A stretch of DNA of 60,427 nucleotides from Branchiostoma floridae (GCF_000003815.2 NC_049987.1:3335030-3395456); one strand, 5' to 3'; numbered from the stretch's first letter, positions 11,072-21,385 are shown. Numbers and translations are program-made. Notes: generated from the sequence alone by a model not told the origin.

Positions 11072-11942
11072 ATGTTTCTTGTTTTATCTACCCTTCTTTT
11101 TCTAAATTTGCCACAAATAAACCCGTCCGGCACATGCTGGACAGATGGGTCTTGCTCGGGACAAAACTCTCGGCCTAAGTTCACGACAATGCCTGACAAC
11201 ATAACCTACAGAAGTTTGTCTAACCTGGTGCTTAGTTTTAATGACATCGTTGAGGTCAATTCAGTACCTAAAATGCCAACCCTAACAAATCTGGATTTAT
11301 CGTATAATCGCTTAGAAGCGTTTCCGTGGAACTCCCTACCAAACGTACCTTCTATCATTACACTGGTATTAAATAACAACAAAATTTCACGAGTCGATGC
11401 CCACGTGAACTTTTCACGATCTCTAACACACCTTAAACTGAATTCTAATCGCATTGCCACGATTCCGGAAACATTTCTGAACGTAAAACCACTCCGAAAC
11501 ATGTTCTATCTCGCTCTATGGCACAACCCTTTCCATTGCGACAGAGAGATTCATTGGATCAGTCGTTTACAGAAATGCGTGAATGACCACCGTAAGGATG
11601 GGTGTGTGAACTCCACCCCAAAGAGAGTAAAGACATGCATGTTGTTAAACTGTAATTTTCACCAAAATGGCGTAGTTATAATCCTTGACGTGCCAGAAAA
11701 TGCCAACCGATACATATCTCAGCTAATTCACACTTTTGTACTGAAATGCAACTCACCAACTGAGCTCAAGGGGACGTTTGTAAGAGACGTTCCTGTTCCG
11801 ATGCTTACATCCATGGAAACACAAGATGAGAGGACGTCACCAGCAACAACACAACCACCAACGATAACGTTATCTACGACATACAGTCTGAAAGAGACCA
11901 CCATTGGCCACTACGAACATGTCATCCCGACTTTTTGGAAAG
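11072..11942 (+). CDS. LRR receptor exon 1: signal peptide, LRRs, LRRCT, stalk
   Basis: The start is the first in-frame ATG, with A at -3 (ACCAAAATG) and an immediate hydrophobic signal peptide MFLVLSTLLFLNL. LRR-like units start near residues 48, 71, 95 and 118 (NLVLSFNDI, NLDLSYNRL, TLVLNNNKI, HLKLNSNRI), followed by YLALWHN before the cap. The cap has Cys at 156, 169, 178, 189 and 194. The usual CxC of the LRRCT motif is CDR here, so its second Cys is missing. N-glycosylation sequons include NIT (43-45), NFS (113-115) and NST (180-182). The frame stays open past the donor to 12133, but that read-through is low-complexity intron sequence with a GT microsatellite. Confidence 0.9.
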
Positions 11943-12610
11943 GTGGGTTGTTGTTTTTTTGCCAAGAAGGTTCTTTACCGTTTGTGCGTGTACGTGTGAG
12001 AGTATATGTGTGTGTGTGTGCGTGTTTGGATGAACAGCATTACACCAAAAAGGCCCTGAAAGCCTGTTTTTTTTTTACAAAAAGCTTAGTTTCACCTTAT
12101 AGCTTTTTTTTCATTAAATGCATGACCAACTAGGAAAAGTAAGTTTAGAAAGGTAAGGCATTCAGGCAAACAATATCTAAAAACAAGTTAATGTCTACAC
12201 CCAGATAAGATTTAAACATTATTTTCGGATATTTAGAGTGGAATCTATCACCCTTCTTCAGTGTTACTAGAATGAACTAGAAAATCTTAAACTGTGTATT
12301 CTTCTATCCATTTATAGAGAAAGCAGCGGCAATTCTCGGTGTCATTCTGGCCATTTTATTGGTCGGCCCCGCCACCCTATACCTGAACCGCTGCAGGAAA
12401 AAACGACAGGATCTACCCAACAACATGGCCGCCGTTATACCATTGCAGAGGGTGTCAGACATGCGGGTTTCCAACATAAACCATGTTGGTCAGGGTGGAA
12501 ACGTCGTCATGGGTAATCTTCAGAGGGAAGACTCTACCCCCTCTGAACACAACTATGAGGAGATCAAGGACGAAGACGTCTACAATAACGAAAAGAGTGA
12601 GACACGTTAA
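11072..12610 (+). CDS. LRR transmembrane receptor, 2-exon gene model
   Basis: Joining 11072-11942 to 12318-12610 gives 1164 nt, 387 residues and a stop. The intron is phase 1 with a GTGGGT donor and a TTTATAG acceptor; the joined codon is GAG. Order: signal peptide (~1-19); short Cys-containing N-cap (C22, C28); about four LRRs (~46-150) with consensus LxxLxLSxNxI; LRR C-terminal cap starting NPFHC; Thr/Ser-rich stalk (~246-275); transmembrane helix (~293-313); basic stop-transfer RCRKKR; 67-residue tail with Y370-EEI and Y379-NNE. It should sit at the plasma membrane with the LRRs outside. pYEEI is the classic Src-family SH2 ligand and pYxN a Grb2 SH2 ligand, so a signalling role is plausible (inference). 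It is small for the family, and its ligand is unknown. I cannot name an orthologue. Confidence 0.88.
12318..12610 (+). CDS. LRR receptor exon 2: transmembrane helix and cytoplasmic tail
   Basis: The exon opens after TTTATAG and completes the split Glu codon. It encodes KAAAILGVILAILLVG and ATLYL, a clear membrane helix, then RCRKKR and a hydrophilic tail. The final 20 residues hold NYEEI and DVYNNE in an acidic context, nine residues apart (Y370 to Y379). The stop is TAA at 12608-12610. The nearest downstream AATAAA that I see is at 13092, inside the neighbouring TTAA-flanked element. Confidence 0.88.
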
Positions 12611-12717
12611 GTAGTCACAACACATGCCTTAGACTTGGTGTACTTTGTCATATTCTATTCGATTGGTCGTTGTCTTTTTACATTCGCCAAGAAGTTTGTG
12701 TACATTTTCGCTATGTT

Positions 12718-12787
12718 TATGCGTGTGTATGTGCGCGCGCATGTGTGCGTATGTGTGTGGGCGCGTGTGTGTTTGTTTGTTTGTTTA
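12718..12787. repeat. GT/GC and GTTT microsatellite
   Basis: Alternating GTGTGT and GCGCGC turns into GTTTGTTTGTTT just downstream of the LRR gene stop codon, running up to the TTAA that bounds the next element. It probably lies in the 3' UTR. A shorter GT tract is in the gene's intron near 11980-12025. Confidence 0.85.
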
Positions 12788-12788
12788 A

Positions 12789-13742
12789 CCCTCAAGCACC
12801 CGAGTGGGGTCCATTTGGACCCCAGGCGTAAATTTTGAAGTACCATTTGGACATTTTAAATCTGAAGAAAAATTACTTTCGTGACTTTGTCAGCCAATAC
12901 CTTCTTTACCTTGTTTTAAGTATTTACGAACTTCAAGATTGGTACAATACTGTGGAAGCTATAAAGAAAGTCCGTGATCAGTCCGTCTGGGGTTCAAACG
13001 GACCCCAGCAAAAAAAGTGCAGCTTTTGAAAGAAACTTAAGAGTCTAACTCCCTAACTATTTATCGTATCACCACCAAACTTTCAGAGGATAATAAACAT
13101 GTAAAACTAAATCCTCATAAAAACTTCTGTGTCATCACCATATAATATGACGACTAAGGGCGGCCATCTTTAGATTTTGACCAATGACGTCATCAAATTA
13201 GCATAAATTATAACTTTTGAATCATGAAAATAGCATTGAATTTCATAGAATTTTATTGTTGTAAGAAAACAAGCATTGTTTACCAAGAAAACCTTGTTTA
13301 AATCGATAGCAAATTTTGGCAAAAATATGCATGTCATTATTCCGTTGCCATGGCAACTCCAAATATTGATAAATTTACTTTATTGACAAAAAATTTTGCT
13401 TACCATATTTTGTGATATATTACCAAGTTTCGTAGCTTTAGTACTAACCGTTCATGAGTTATGCGACATAAAGGTTGCTGAGGGCCTCAAAACTCCCTCT
13501 CTGTTCAGAATAGGTTTAGTGCAAAAGATGGTCCTTCTGATCTTTTGCATAAATTATGATAATGAGGTGAAATAAGCAACACCTTAACATGTCGAAATAT
13601 TCCTCTTACATTGAAGAAGCAACGTATGCACAATGATCACCGATAGGAATTGGAACTGAGATTTTATGAACAAAACATTTTGGGGTCCGTTTGGACCCCA
13701 CTCGGTCATTTTAGTCGTAAAAAAAGGTTGGGTGCTTGAGGG
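12789..13742. mobile_element. TTAA-flanked non-autonomous element (piggyBac-like ends)
   Basis: TTAA stands immediately outside both ends (12785-12788 and 13743-13746). The left end reads CCCTCAAGCACCCGAGTGGG and the right end, on the opposite strand, CCCTCAAGCACCCAAC. Each end also carries a palindrome, GGGGTCCATTTGGACCCC on the left and GGGGTCCGTTTGGACCCC on the right. A TTAA target with CCCT-type termini is the hallmark of piggyBac; Kolobok also uses TTAA. The 954-bp interior has no transposase and contains TGACGTCA at about 13186. A related, more decayed copy lies at 15724-16739. Confidence 0.85.
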
Positions 13743-13764
13743 TTAAGTAAACAGCTCATCTTAA

Positions 13765-13870
13765 GAAGCCTTAGATGGATCCTTATGATATTTGGTAGAA
13801 GGGTAAGGGGCAGGAAAATGAAGGTCAAATTCATTCGGAATCTGTTTCAAACTTTGGACGAAAATCCTTG
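13765..13870 (+). repeat. Dispersed repeat P, copy 1
   Basis: This contains TTATGATATTTGGTA, GGGTAAGGGGCAGGAAAA and GAAGGTCAAATTC. Recognisable relatives are at 34575-34665, 36137-36240 (minus strand) and 59265-59400. Family unknown. Confidence 0.55.
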
Positions 13871-14769
13871 ACGTGTCGCTTGATCTTACTACGTATATAG
13901 CATAAGTGGTGACTGACATAAAAGGATATTTATGATGCAAACGTTTAGCTAAATTGCATAATCAATAAGAAAATTAAAAAAAAAAACTTATCTAATGGAA
14001 TACATTAGCAACTGATTGGACAATTAATGAGAATAATCATCATACTTCACTCGAATAGGATGATATAATTTTGCGAATGTGTGAAGTCTTTGAAATTTAG
14101 TTAGTACTCTTCCCCTTTCAATACAAGTCTAATTTAATGCTGTCTGTATTTAAACGATGACAATACACAAAAGAAAGAACTTTATTTATAAATTTATAGA
14201 TAACAAACTTCTGGGATTGATTTTTTTACACATCAGGGTAGACCCTTTCAATACGCCTGGTGGAACCTGCTTGGAATGTTGTTCTTAACATGATGGTACC
14301 TCAATTTAAAGTTCGTAACCGAAGTACACACTTTCAACTTATTAAAGTGAAGTATTTGTTTTAAAAAAGTGCCTTTTCCAAGGGCATAACAACATCTTGT
14401 CAGGAGACACAAGCGCATTCCTCACGTTCACAGTTCAGACTAATCGCACCATGCTTATGATTACCAAAGCCAAGACATGAATAAATGAAAATGAAAGCAA
14501 CCTACAATTTTCAGGAGAATATTACAGCGTACAAGTTGCAGTAGAACGTTTTTTTTTGTAACATACCATTGCAAAACTGGACACGACTATAATTTTAACT
14601 CTGAAAACCATATCAAATGGATAGGGAATGAAATGTATTTTTTTTTTTTTTTGTGGTTTGACGTTGCACAAAAACAAAGCTTAGTTTATAGCCAAGCTGT
14701 CAACACATTTGTATTTCCAGAGGTGGATAAACTTTTTGACTGACGGACTGCCTCTACGGCTACTAGCTA
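13871..14769. other. Intergenic, no gene recognised
   Basis: AT-rich DNA with homopolymer T tracts near 14540 and 14640. No domain-bearing frame. Confidence 0.4.
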
Positions 14770-15258
14770 TGTGAGGGAGGGAGGGAGAAAGTAAATGGGT
14801 GAGAAAGTCAGTGAGTGAGTGAGTGAGTGAGTAAGTGAGGGAGTAAGTGGCTGAGTGAGTGAGTGAGTAAATGAGTGAGACAGTGAGTATGTGAGTGAGT
14901 GAGTGAGTGAATGAGTGAGAGTAAGTGAGGGAATGAGTAAGTGGCTGAGTGAGTGAGTGAGTAAATGAGTGAGCCAGTGAGACAGTGAGTGAGTGAGTGA
15001 GTGAGTGAGACAGTGAGTGAGTGAGTGAGACAGTGAGTGAGTGAGTGAGTGAGTGAGTGAGTGAGTGAGTGAGTGAGTGAGTGAGTGAGTGAGTGAGTGA
15101 GTGGATGGGTGGGTGGGTGTGTGAGTTGATGAGTGGGTGGGTGAGAAACTTGTTGATTAGAGTATGCGAGTGCGTAAGTGAAAACGTGAGTAAATAATTA
15201 TAGTAAGATTTATGAGGGAGAGGTTGAGACATTATGTGAGAGAGTGAGTGAGCAAGCA
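14770..15258. repeat. (GAGT)n satellite, ~490 bp
   Basis: Tetranucleotide GAGT dominates, interrupted by GAGG, GAGACA, GTAA and GGCT variants. Some variant blocks recur (AGTGAGACAGTGAGT; GTAAGTGGCTGAG), indicating larger-scale duplication inside the array. The cleanest stretch is 15030-15100. The 221-codon minus-strand frame across it (a SLTH repeat) is a by-product of the tetramer. Confidence 0.95.
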
Positions 15259-15723
15259 AGTTGACATTATTCCTGCTTTTTTTTTCAAATTTCTGTAGTT
15301 GTAGAAGCTTAAGACAAAATATAAATGTACCGGATTCAACACCCATTCATGTTAACAGTATATTGATGGATTTAGAATTCTCATGGCGACTCACAGTTAC
15401 AGAATCTGTAGCCATGTGTAGCCTATTCTAATATTATCTTGGCAGACATGTATACATATCTGTTGACTTGTTCATGCACGTGTTTGAGCCTCCATATTTG
15501 GTCGAAGAAGCAAGATATGGTACTTTTACTTTACGAAGCTTTATTTATGTACTTCTGTAGCTGTAGTAACCGATCTTTCCTCAGATATCGATTTGGATTA
15601 ATGGTATTAATCAGGGATTGGTTAGGTTCCTTCTAAGTTATTCTTATAACACTACAGCGTTCAGTTACTCCTTTATGATTGACCAATTTCAACAACTTCC
15701 ATGACTTTCCGTACGTACATTGA
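15259..15723. other. Intergenic, no gene recognised
   Basis: Short open frames only, no matched repeat. Confidence 0.4.
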
Positions 15724-16739
15724 ACTCAAACACCCCAACGGGGTCCATTTGACATGCCATTATGATACATCTGAAAAAATTCTATCCTTCCGCCCGTTAG
15801 TCAGTAGGCAACCACTATAAACTCTCCTACTTTTTGAAGGGGCTATGTGTTTAGTCCGAGTGTGGACTACTTGAACCCAAAGAAGTTGTAATGTTTCAAC
15901 CATATTTTTTTCTGATTGTTGTCAAAATATATTCTTGTAAGTTCTTAAGTCTTATGTACGAGATGTAGTAGGATGAAAAGTTAGGTGTACAGTGAATACA
16001 TCTTTTTGCTCTTTTCTGAATACACCAGGTCACAACATACACAAAACTGTGTTCGAAAATTACAAGATACAGACATGATTTTGTTCAGCATAGGTGATTA
16101 ATTGAGGTCAAAGAAGATTAATTCTATTCTAGCAAAGACGAAATTCGCAAAAAAAATCATATATGTAAACAAAAGATAAGGACATCGTCCCTCAATTCAA
16201 CTATATTCAATATTTCATTGTGTGATGACGAAGAAAGATTTATTCTATTATAAAATACATAATTTTATTTTGACAGCACTATATCAGGGTTGTCGTACAA
16301 ATACTTTGCTAAGAATTGACTCCGGGTACATATAAGCTCATGCTTTAAAAGTCGTTTTCATAGATGATTATGGCTTTAATGCTAATTTTTAATACAAATA
16401 CGTGTTATTATCATATGCTTGATTTTGTAGTGTTCGATTTGGATTGGCCATGTAAAAGTAAAACATCACTCGAATGTGTACCATCTTAAGTACGCAAGGT
16501 AAAAGGTTTGCCATGGGTCTGGCCAATATAATCAAATTGACGACGTCATAATTACGTCATCTTACGTCACGTGATGTCAAACGTCAAATACTCATCAGAT
16601 ATTATGTCGATATCATGTCCTGAAAATTTGGTGGCCCTATGGCACGTCGTTCAAGAGTTAGAGGACGTAGAAGTGGAGGGCCTCAAAAGCCCCCCCCCCC
16701 CCGGTCCAGGGATGACCAAAAAAGCCCGGTCTGAATAGG
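15724..16739. mobile_element. Decayed relative of the 12.8-kb TTAA element
   Basis: The left end, ACTCAAACACCCCAACGGGG followed by TCCATTTGACAT, aligns with the left end of 12789-13742. Near the right end, GAGTTAGAGGACGTAGAAG and GAGGGCCTCAAAAGCCCCC align with GAGTTATGCGAC and GAGGGCCTCAAAACTCCC of that element. A TTAA follows at 16740-16743 region (GGGTTAAG). The left TTAA is degraded. The interior holds a C13-14 run at about 16690 and a cluster of ACGTCA motifs at 16541-16580. Confidence 0.6.
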
Positions 16740-16790
16740 GTTAAGATAGACCCGACTTTGGCGTTCGTTGTAACATGCGTGTAATCTTAA

Positions 16791-17277
16791 GGTAATATAG
16801 AAGGGTGGCTGGGGAGTTTTTTTGGGTGTTTTTGGTTTCTAAAATTACCATCCTAATCAACGTGTGGTAATTGACTTTCTTTCGGGTTAAGTTTTTCTTA
16901 GTATCTTGTATGAAAGCGGAGATATTGTAATCGTGCATATTTGATTAGCTGATCAAGAGACATTACGCATAATTTTCAGGCCTTTGAATAACCATAAGTT
17001 TTTTGTGGTATGTCCGATATTGTTGAAATAAAAACCATTCTATTTCTTTCACTAAGACCTATCCAATGATATAAAGTTTGAAAAGCAATGATGAGTTTGA
17101 AATTTTTATTTAATTTGAGACATCTACTTTGACCTTGAATTTTGACAGACAAAAATCAACATTTGATAGGAAATTATGTTAGATTATGAAAATAGAACTA
17201 CATAATAAATAACATTGATAGTTATTTTTTGGAAAATATTATTTTGAAACTTTGCTCAGCCACCCTTATATACTACC
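16791..17277. mobile_element. TTAA-flanked MITE
   Basis: TTAA flanks both sides (16787-16790 and 17278-17281). The termini are GGTAATATAGAAGGGTGGCT on the left and GGTAGTATATAAGGGTGGCT on the right (opposite strand). The 487-bp interior is AT-rich with no transposase. TTAA duplication points to piggyBac or Kolobok machinery supplied in trans. Its ends differ from the CCCT ends of the neighbour, so it is a separate family. Confidence 0.85.
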
Positions 17278-17281
17278 TTAA

Positions 17282-19980
17282 CATTAACACGCAGCAGATT
17301 TTCTCACTCGTAGACTCCTGGCGCCAAATCGCATTGAAGGTTCAGCCCCCAGTATCCCTGGTACCCGTTACCTAATAAGTTCCACAATTCGCTATTGACC
17401 TTTCTAACACAAAGTTCCGAGACATCATACTTCCATCAAATGGTAAGAGGTTTTCTACAAATGTTATCAAAGTGTCTACAAAGAGGTTTGTATGCTGACT
17501 ACAGAAAGTCCGAAAACACAAACAGTTACACAGACAGACGCACCATTGAAAATATGTCCATGTCTATGGTGGTAATGAGACTAAACGATATAGAAAATTT
17601 ATAAAGGTTCTAAATACTTGACAGACTATGTGGTCCCTGAACTCTTGTTTCTATACAAGATGTCTCATGATTTACATTTATGATAATGAAATCTACATTT
17701 GTAGTGCTTTCCTTTACAGGACTCAAATACATTTAACATATGTACTTGGGGGCCAAACCTGACCATGACTACCGTGTGACCACACGCCTATCATTACCAT
17801 TAATGCAAAAAATTCTAAAATTATGCATACAACAAACATCCAGAAACACAAACAGACACACACACACACAAGTAAATGCACCGAAGCTTATAACTAATTT
17901 TCATGGAGGTAAAAGAAAATAAGATGTCATTTAACTTCGCAATGGAAAGGCAATTTAAACCCTTTAGTACCCATGCGAAAGTGTAAGATTTAATATCTAT
18001 TATTACAATTGCAACCTTTATATAGGTATTACACATTGAAAAGTTTTCATTTTGTAGGTTTATTATGGGTCATTTAAGGCAAACAAGATTAAGTTATTAC
18101 TTTACTCCGAATATGAATACTTTGTCGCCATAATAGATTCGGTACGAAAATGTACCATGCATGATGCGTGCACTTCAGATAAAAACCGCTATGTGCCGAG
18201 CTTTACGTCTAGTTCGTTTTTTGCTTATAAGTTAAAAATCAAGTCCATCCATTAGGTTTTGCTTACTCTAAACAAGCAAGGTGATAATGGTGATATTTGA
18301 TAATGAAAATGATAAAATTGTGGCTTTAAAGGTTTGATAATCTGTGTGATAACCTGGCCAAATACTGCGAGATGGAGAAGAGACTAGGGCGGTGTATAAA
18401 GTATGAATCATTTACTTAAACTATGGCTCACATTTACGTGTTATGATCAATATCATTTCATGCCGTATAGTAAACGATTAAAATGGACGTACCATCTATG
18501 TTTTAGATTTATAGTGGAAGATGATATTCATTTAAGAACTCAAAAGACATTTAGACTGCGTGTAAAGTTTATACTGTTATAGGCTTTAAACACATTTAGG
18601 GAACACGTACAGTAAATAGGAGTGTCCTGTTGTCTTAATTTCTATCTCTGAGCACAAAACTCAGATATGTCACAGACTTAATACGTTCGCAATGCATAAT
18701 GACACTGTGTAAACATGGAAACAATACTTCAACACTTTTCTAAACCACAACAATATTACAGCTATGCACAGCAATGTTAAAAAGTCACGTACGGTCTTAT
18801 ATATATATATCTGGCCTCCTTCGGTCAATGCTGTCCAACGTACGGTCAGTCCTCCAGTTTTTCTTAACCATTATTGGAAACACTTTTGTGCCGTGCAGTT
18901 AGTTACGAGACAAAAGTGTTAAATGGAAGTAAGAGGGATTTCCCCAGCAGCTCTACATAATTGCGTTCCTGTAGCAGAAGTGCCGTGTATGTCAGACACC
19001 ATCAGCAGGTGCTGCGCTCCGGGATTCCCGGTAATAACATTTCTCTGTGTGCAGAATGTCTGCTCCATTCGTCACCAAGTACTTTGGCTGGGAGAATTTG
19101 CCGTTTAGTCTGATTGCCTGTCTGAAATTGGCTCAGCAGGGGTAGTGTATTCTTGACGGTACATGTGTCAAGAGTATAACAAATAGGTCAGGGACTCCTT
19201 TTAATGTTTCAGTCTCATGAACATCAATCAAAACATGTAGTTATGACAACGCATTGCAATACCTTGACATTCTTCCTTATACTTGCATACCATTTTATAA
19301 CAAAATGATTGTGGGCTGACAAACTTTTATTTATCATATTGTGTTATGTTCTTATGTTCTTAAGAGCCTATTTCGATCGAATGGACAGTATATTAGCTGA
19401 AGCTATAACACAATACAGTATCCCTTTAGATTCAAATTGACACTTTTAAAATGCTTTATAATACTCTAGGAATATAGAGAGCCATAGTAGTAGTAAGTAT
19501 GGTGTGCTAAGTGTCTTGCTGTGCTGTTTTGTTCGCAGTAGAAGTGTGTAAAATGACATAGTACGAATACTGTGCAGCCGGTTTGAAATGACAGAAAAAA
19601 CGGAAATGTGTTAACGTTTAGTGACCATGCAGTTGCTTTATGAGTTTTGCCTGTTAGTGTTTATGAATTGTGTTGATTGCATAATTTTTCATTTCTATGT
19701 TTGATGGTCACTACTTCATGTTGAATCATTGTGAATGCATGATTTATTAATTTATCGTGTTTTGCTATCACTCTGTTCACCCATGTATATGTCGTTTAAT
19801 TAGTAAACAAACCTCATAAACAGATAAAGTAACTGAAATTCAAAAAATAAAAGTGCCTTTATCAATTTATTCTTCGTTGGAATTTTTTTCATAAATATTT
19901 TTTACAAAAATACCAAAAAGCATATCCTTCTTATAAAAGGTACTTTATTACAGGTGGTATTTTTCAGTCTTCGCGTGCTA
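17282..19980. other. Intergenic, no gene recognised
   Basis: Two short segments near 17510-17590 and 17835-17920 share AAACACAAACAG, ACAGACA and ATGG(A/T)GGTAA phrases with 29680-29765 and, inverted, 42310-42370, so they are probably relics of one repeat. A 61-codon frame at 18923-19108 has no recognisable domain. Confidence 0.4.
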
Positions 19981-20205
19981 AAGGTGCACTCTCACTGCAC
20001 TTGCGTCAAGCTTGCATCACTGTGGGGTTCATTCACTGCATCACTGTTTTCTCCGATTTAGATATTGTGTAAAACGTAAAAGTAAAAAAAACTACAAAAT
20101 AGACAAAAAGTGTAAAAATTCGTTCTATATGCCTGAAATTCGTTGAGTATCTTTCTAACGCCGCAGTGACGCAAGCTTGAAGCAAGTGCAGTGAGAGTGC
20201 ACCTT
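19981..20205. mobile_element. Foldback MITE (family D), copy 1
   Basis: The left arm begins AAGGTGCACTCTCACTGCAC and continues TTGCGTCAAGCTTGC. The right arm ends AAGTGCAGTGAGAGTGCACC and TT. At 225 bp it is the most complete of three copies (others 40069-40319 and 32897-33101). The core GAAATTCGTTGAG and the adjacent AAAAGTGTAAAAATTCG resemble the core of MITE family A, so the two families are probably related. No transposase. Confidence 0.9.
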
Positions 20206-20577
20206 ACCTGTTCCTGTGCCTCTGGAGACCATGTCATGTACTGCACGCGATAGCTGATAACCTTCATCCCGTATCGGTTGTTAGCTTTATGCTTGCGGTA
20301 TTGTAAATGGCTATTTGATGTTTGTGTCAATAAAGCTAGGTTTTCATAGCTGATACGTAAAAGGTTGAAGTCAAAGAGACATGTTCCAATACACCTACTT
20401 TGACCTCATATAAGTGCTATTACATAACAGGGTAGTATTTCTTTTCATCTTTAATTCATGTAACGGACGGATTCGAACCATGTAACAGCTCTCGATTGAT
20501 GTATTTTGTACCATGTATAAGTTAAACATGTGCATAGACTTAGTAGGACTTTATGTGATGTCAACCGTATCTCTTTT
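20206..20577. other. Intergenic, no gene recognised
   Basis: A GGTTCGAATCC motif on the minus strand at about 20470-20480 matches a pol III B box, but no A box stands at tRNA distance. Confidence 0.4.
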
Positions 20578-21385
20578 TTCTGTATCTGTATCTGTATCTA
20601 TATAGCCGGTATAACCGCCGTTCGGCGTAACACACCAGCTTCGCAGGCACGCGGCGCGGCAGCAGCTGGTTATATTACACCGAACGATTCATTACACCTA
20701 CCTTTTGCACATCTATCTGCAAGCGTTCTTTAAAGCTACCCAGAGAAGATGCCCCTACTGTACTTGGTGATAACAAATTCCACTCTACGATAGTTCTGGG
20801 AAAGTACGAATTTTTGAACACATCAATCCTAGGTTGGTAACTCTGGTATTTGAATGCATGACTGTTTCTTGTTCTTTTTTGAGCTGGTATTAGATACTTA
20901 TCAGTTGGTACGTCCACCAGTTTATTGGTCATTTTGTACATCATGGAAAGTCTGGACATTTTCCTTCTATCTTCAAGTGACATCCACTGCAAATCTGTTT
21001 TCATTTTGGTAACACTAGAATCCCTGTTATAGTTGTTTGTGCAGAATCGGGCAGCTTGGTTCTGTACCCTTTCAAGTTTATCTTTGTCTTTCTTTGTATA
21101 CGGGTCCCATACTGTAGCGGCATACTCAAGGTTAGGTCTTACTAGTGACGTGTATGCAAGTGATTTTACCCTGGTTGGACATGCCCACAGGTTGCGTTTG
21201 ATTACTCCCAATGTCTGTTTAGCCTTGGTTGTTATTTTGTTAACATGGACACCCCACTTCAGCCCAGTTGTTAATGTAACACCCAGGTATGGGTGGGTTT
21301 TTGTGGTTTCTAATGTCTGACCACAAAACTGGTAAGGGGACACTTTTGGTGTTCGTTTGTTCGTTATGTGCATGTCCGACCATTA
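20578..21385 (-). mobile_element. 5'-truncated non-LTR retrotransposon (LINE), 3' half of RT plus tail
   Basis: Reading on the minus strand, the element starts abruptly near 21385 inside a reverse-transcriptase frame and ends near 20578 in a short TACAGA simple repeat, as seen at 3' ends of CR1/L2/Jockey-type LINEs. The 3' UTR is GC-rich and about 70 bp. 5' truncation is the usual outcome of target-primed reverse transcription. This copy is therefore dead on arrival, though its remaining frame is intact. Confidence 0.85.
20675..21373 (-). CDS. LINE reverse transcriptase, C-terminal fragment (232 codons)
   Basis: The product corresponds to the palm/thumb end of a non-LTR reverse transcriptase. 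Near the N-terminus is YLGVTL, followed by W-G-x-H(V)-N-K-I-xx-KA and then SLVRPNLEYAATVWDPY and LERVQNQAARF, phrases typical of CR1/Jockey-group LINEs. The catalytic FADD box and everything upstream are absent, so it cannot reverse-transcribe. The Met start is incidental; the frame is open only from a stop just upstream (about 21388). No frameshift is seen within the fragment, so the insertion is fairly young. The opposite-strand frame at 21033-21320 is a shadow. Confidence 0.9.
   Translation of the reverse strand: MHITNKRTPKVSPYQFCGQTLETTKTHPYLGVTLTTGLKWGVHVNKITTKAKQTLGVIKRNLWACPTRVKSLAYTSLVRPNLEYAATVWDPYTKKDKDKLERVQNQAARFCTNNYNRDSSVTKMKTDLQWMSLEDRRKMSRLSMMYKMTNKLVDVPTDKYLIPAQKRTRNSHAFKYQSYQPRIDVFKNSYFPRTIVEWNLLSPSTVGASSLGSFKERLQIDVQKVGVMNRSV

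Noticed and set aside
11943-12133. Extension of LRR exon 1 to a stop at 12133
   Set aside because: The sequence is low complexity with a GT repeat and follows a good GT donor; splicing to 12318 restores a membrane helix and tail.
14681-15346. 221-codon minus-strand frame with SLTH repeats
   Set aside because: It is a translation of the GAGT tetranucleotide satellite.
20470-20480. B box GGTTCGAATCC on the minus strand as a tRNA gene
   Set aside because: No A box or cloverleaf around it.
21033-21320. 95-codon plus-strand frame
   Set aside because: Antisense shadow of the LINE reverse transcriptase.
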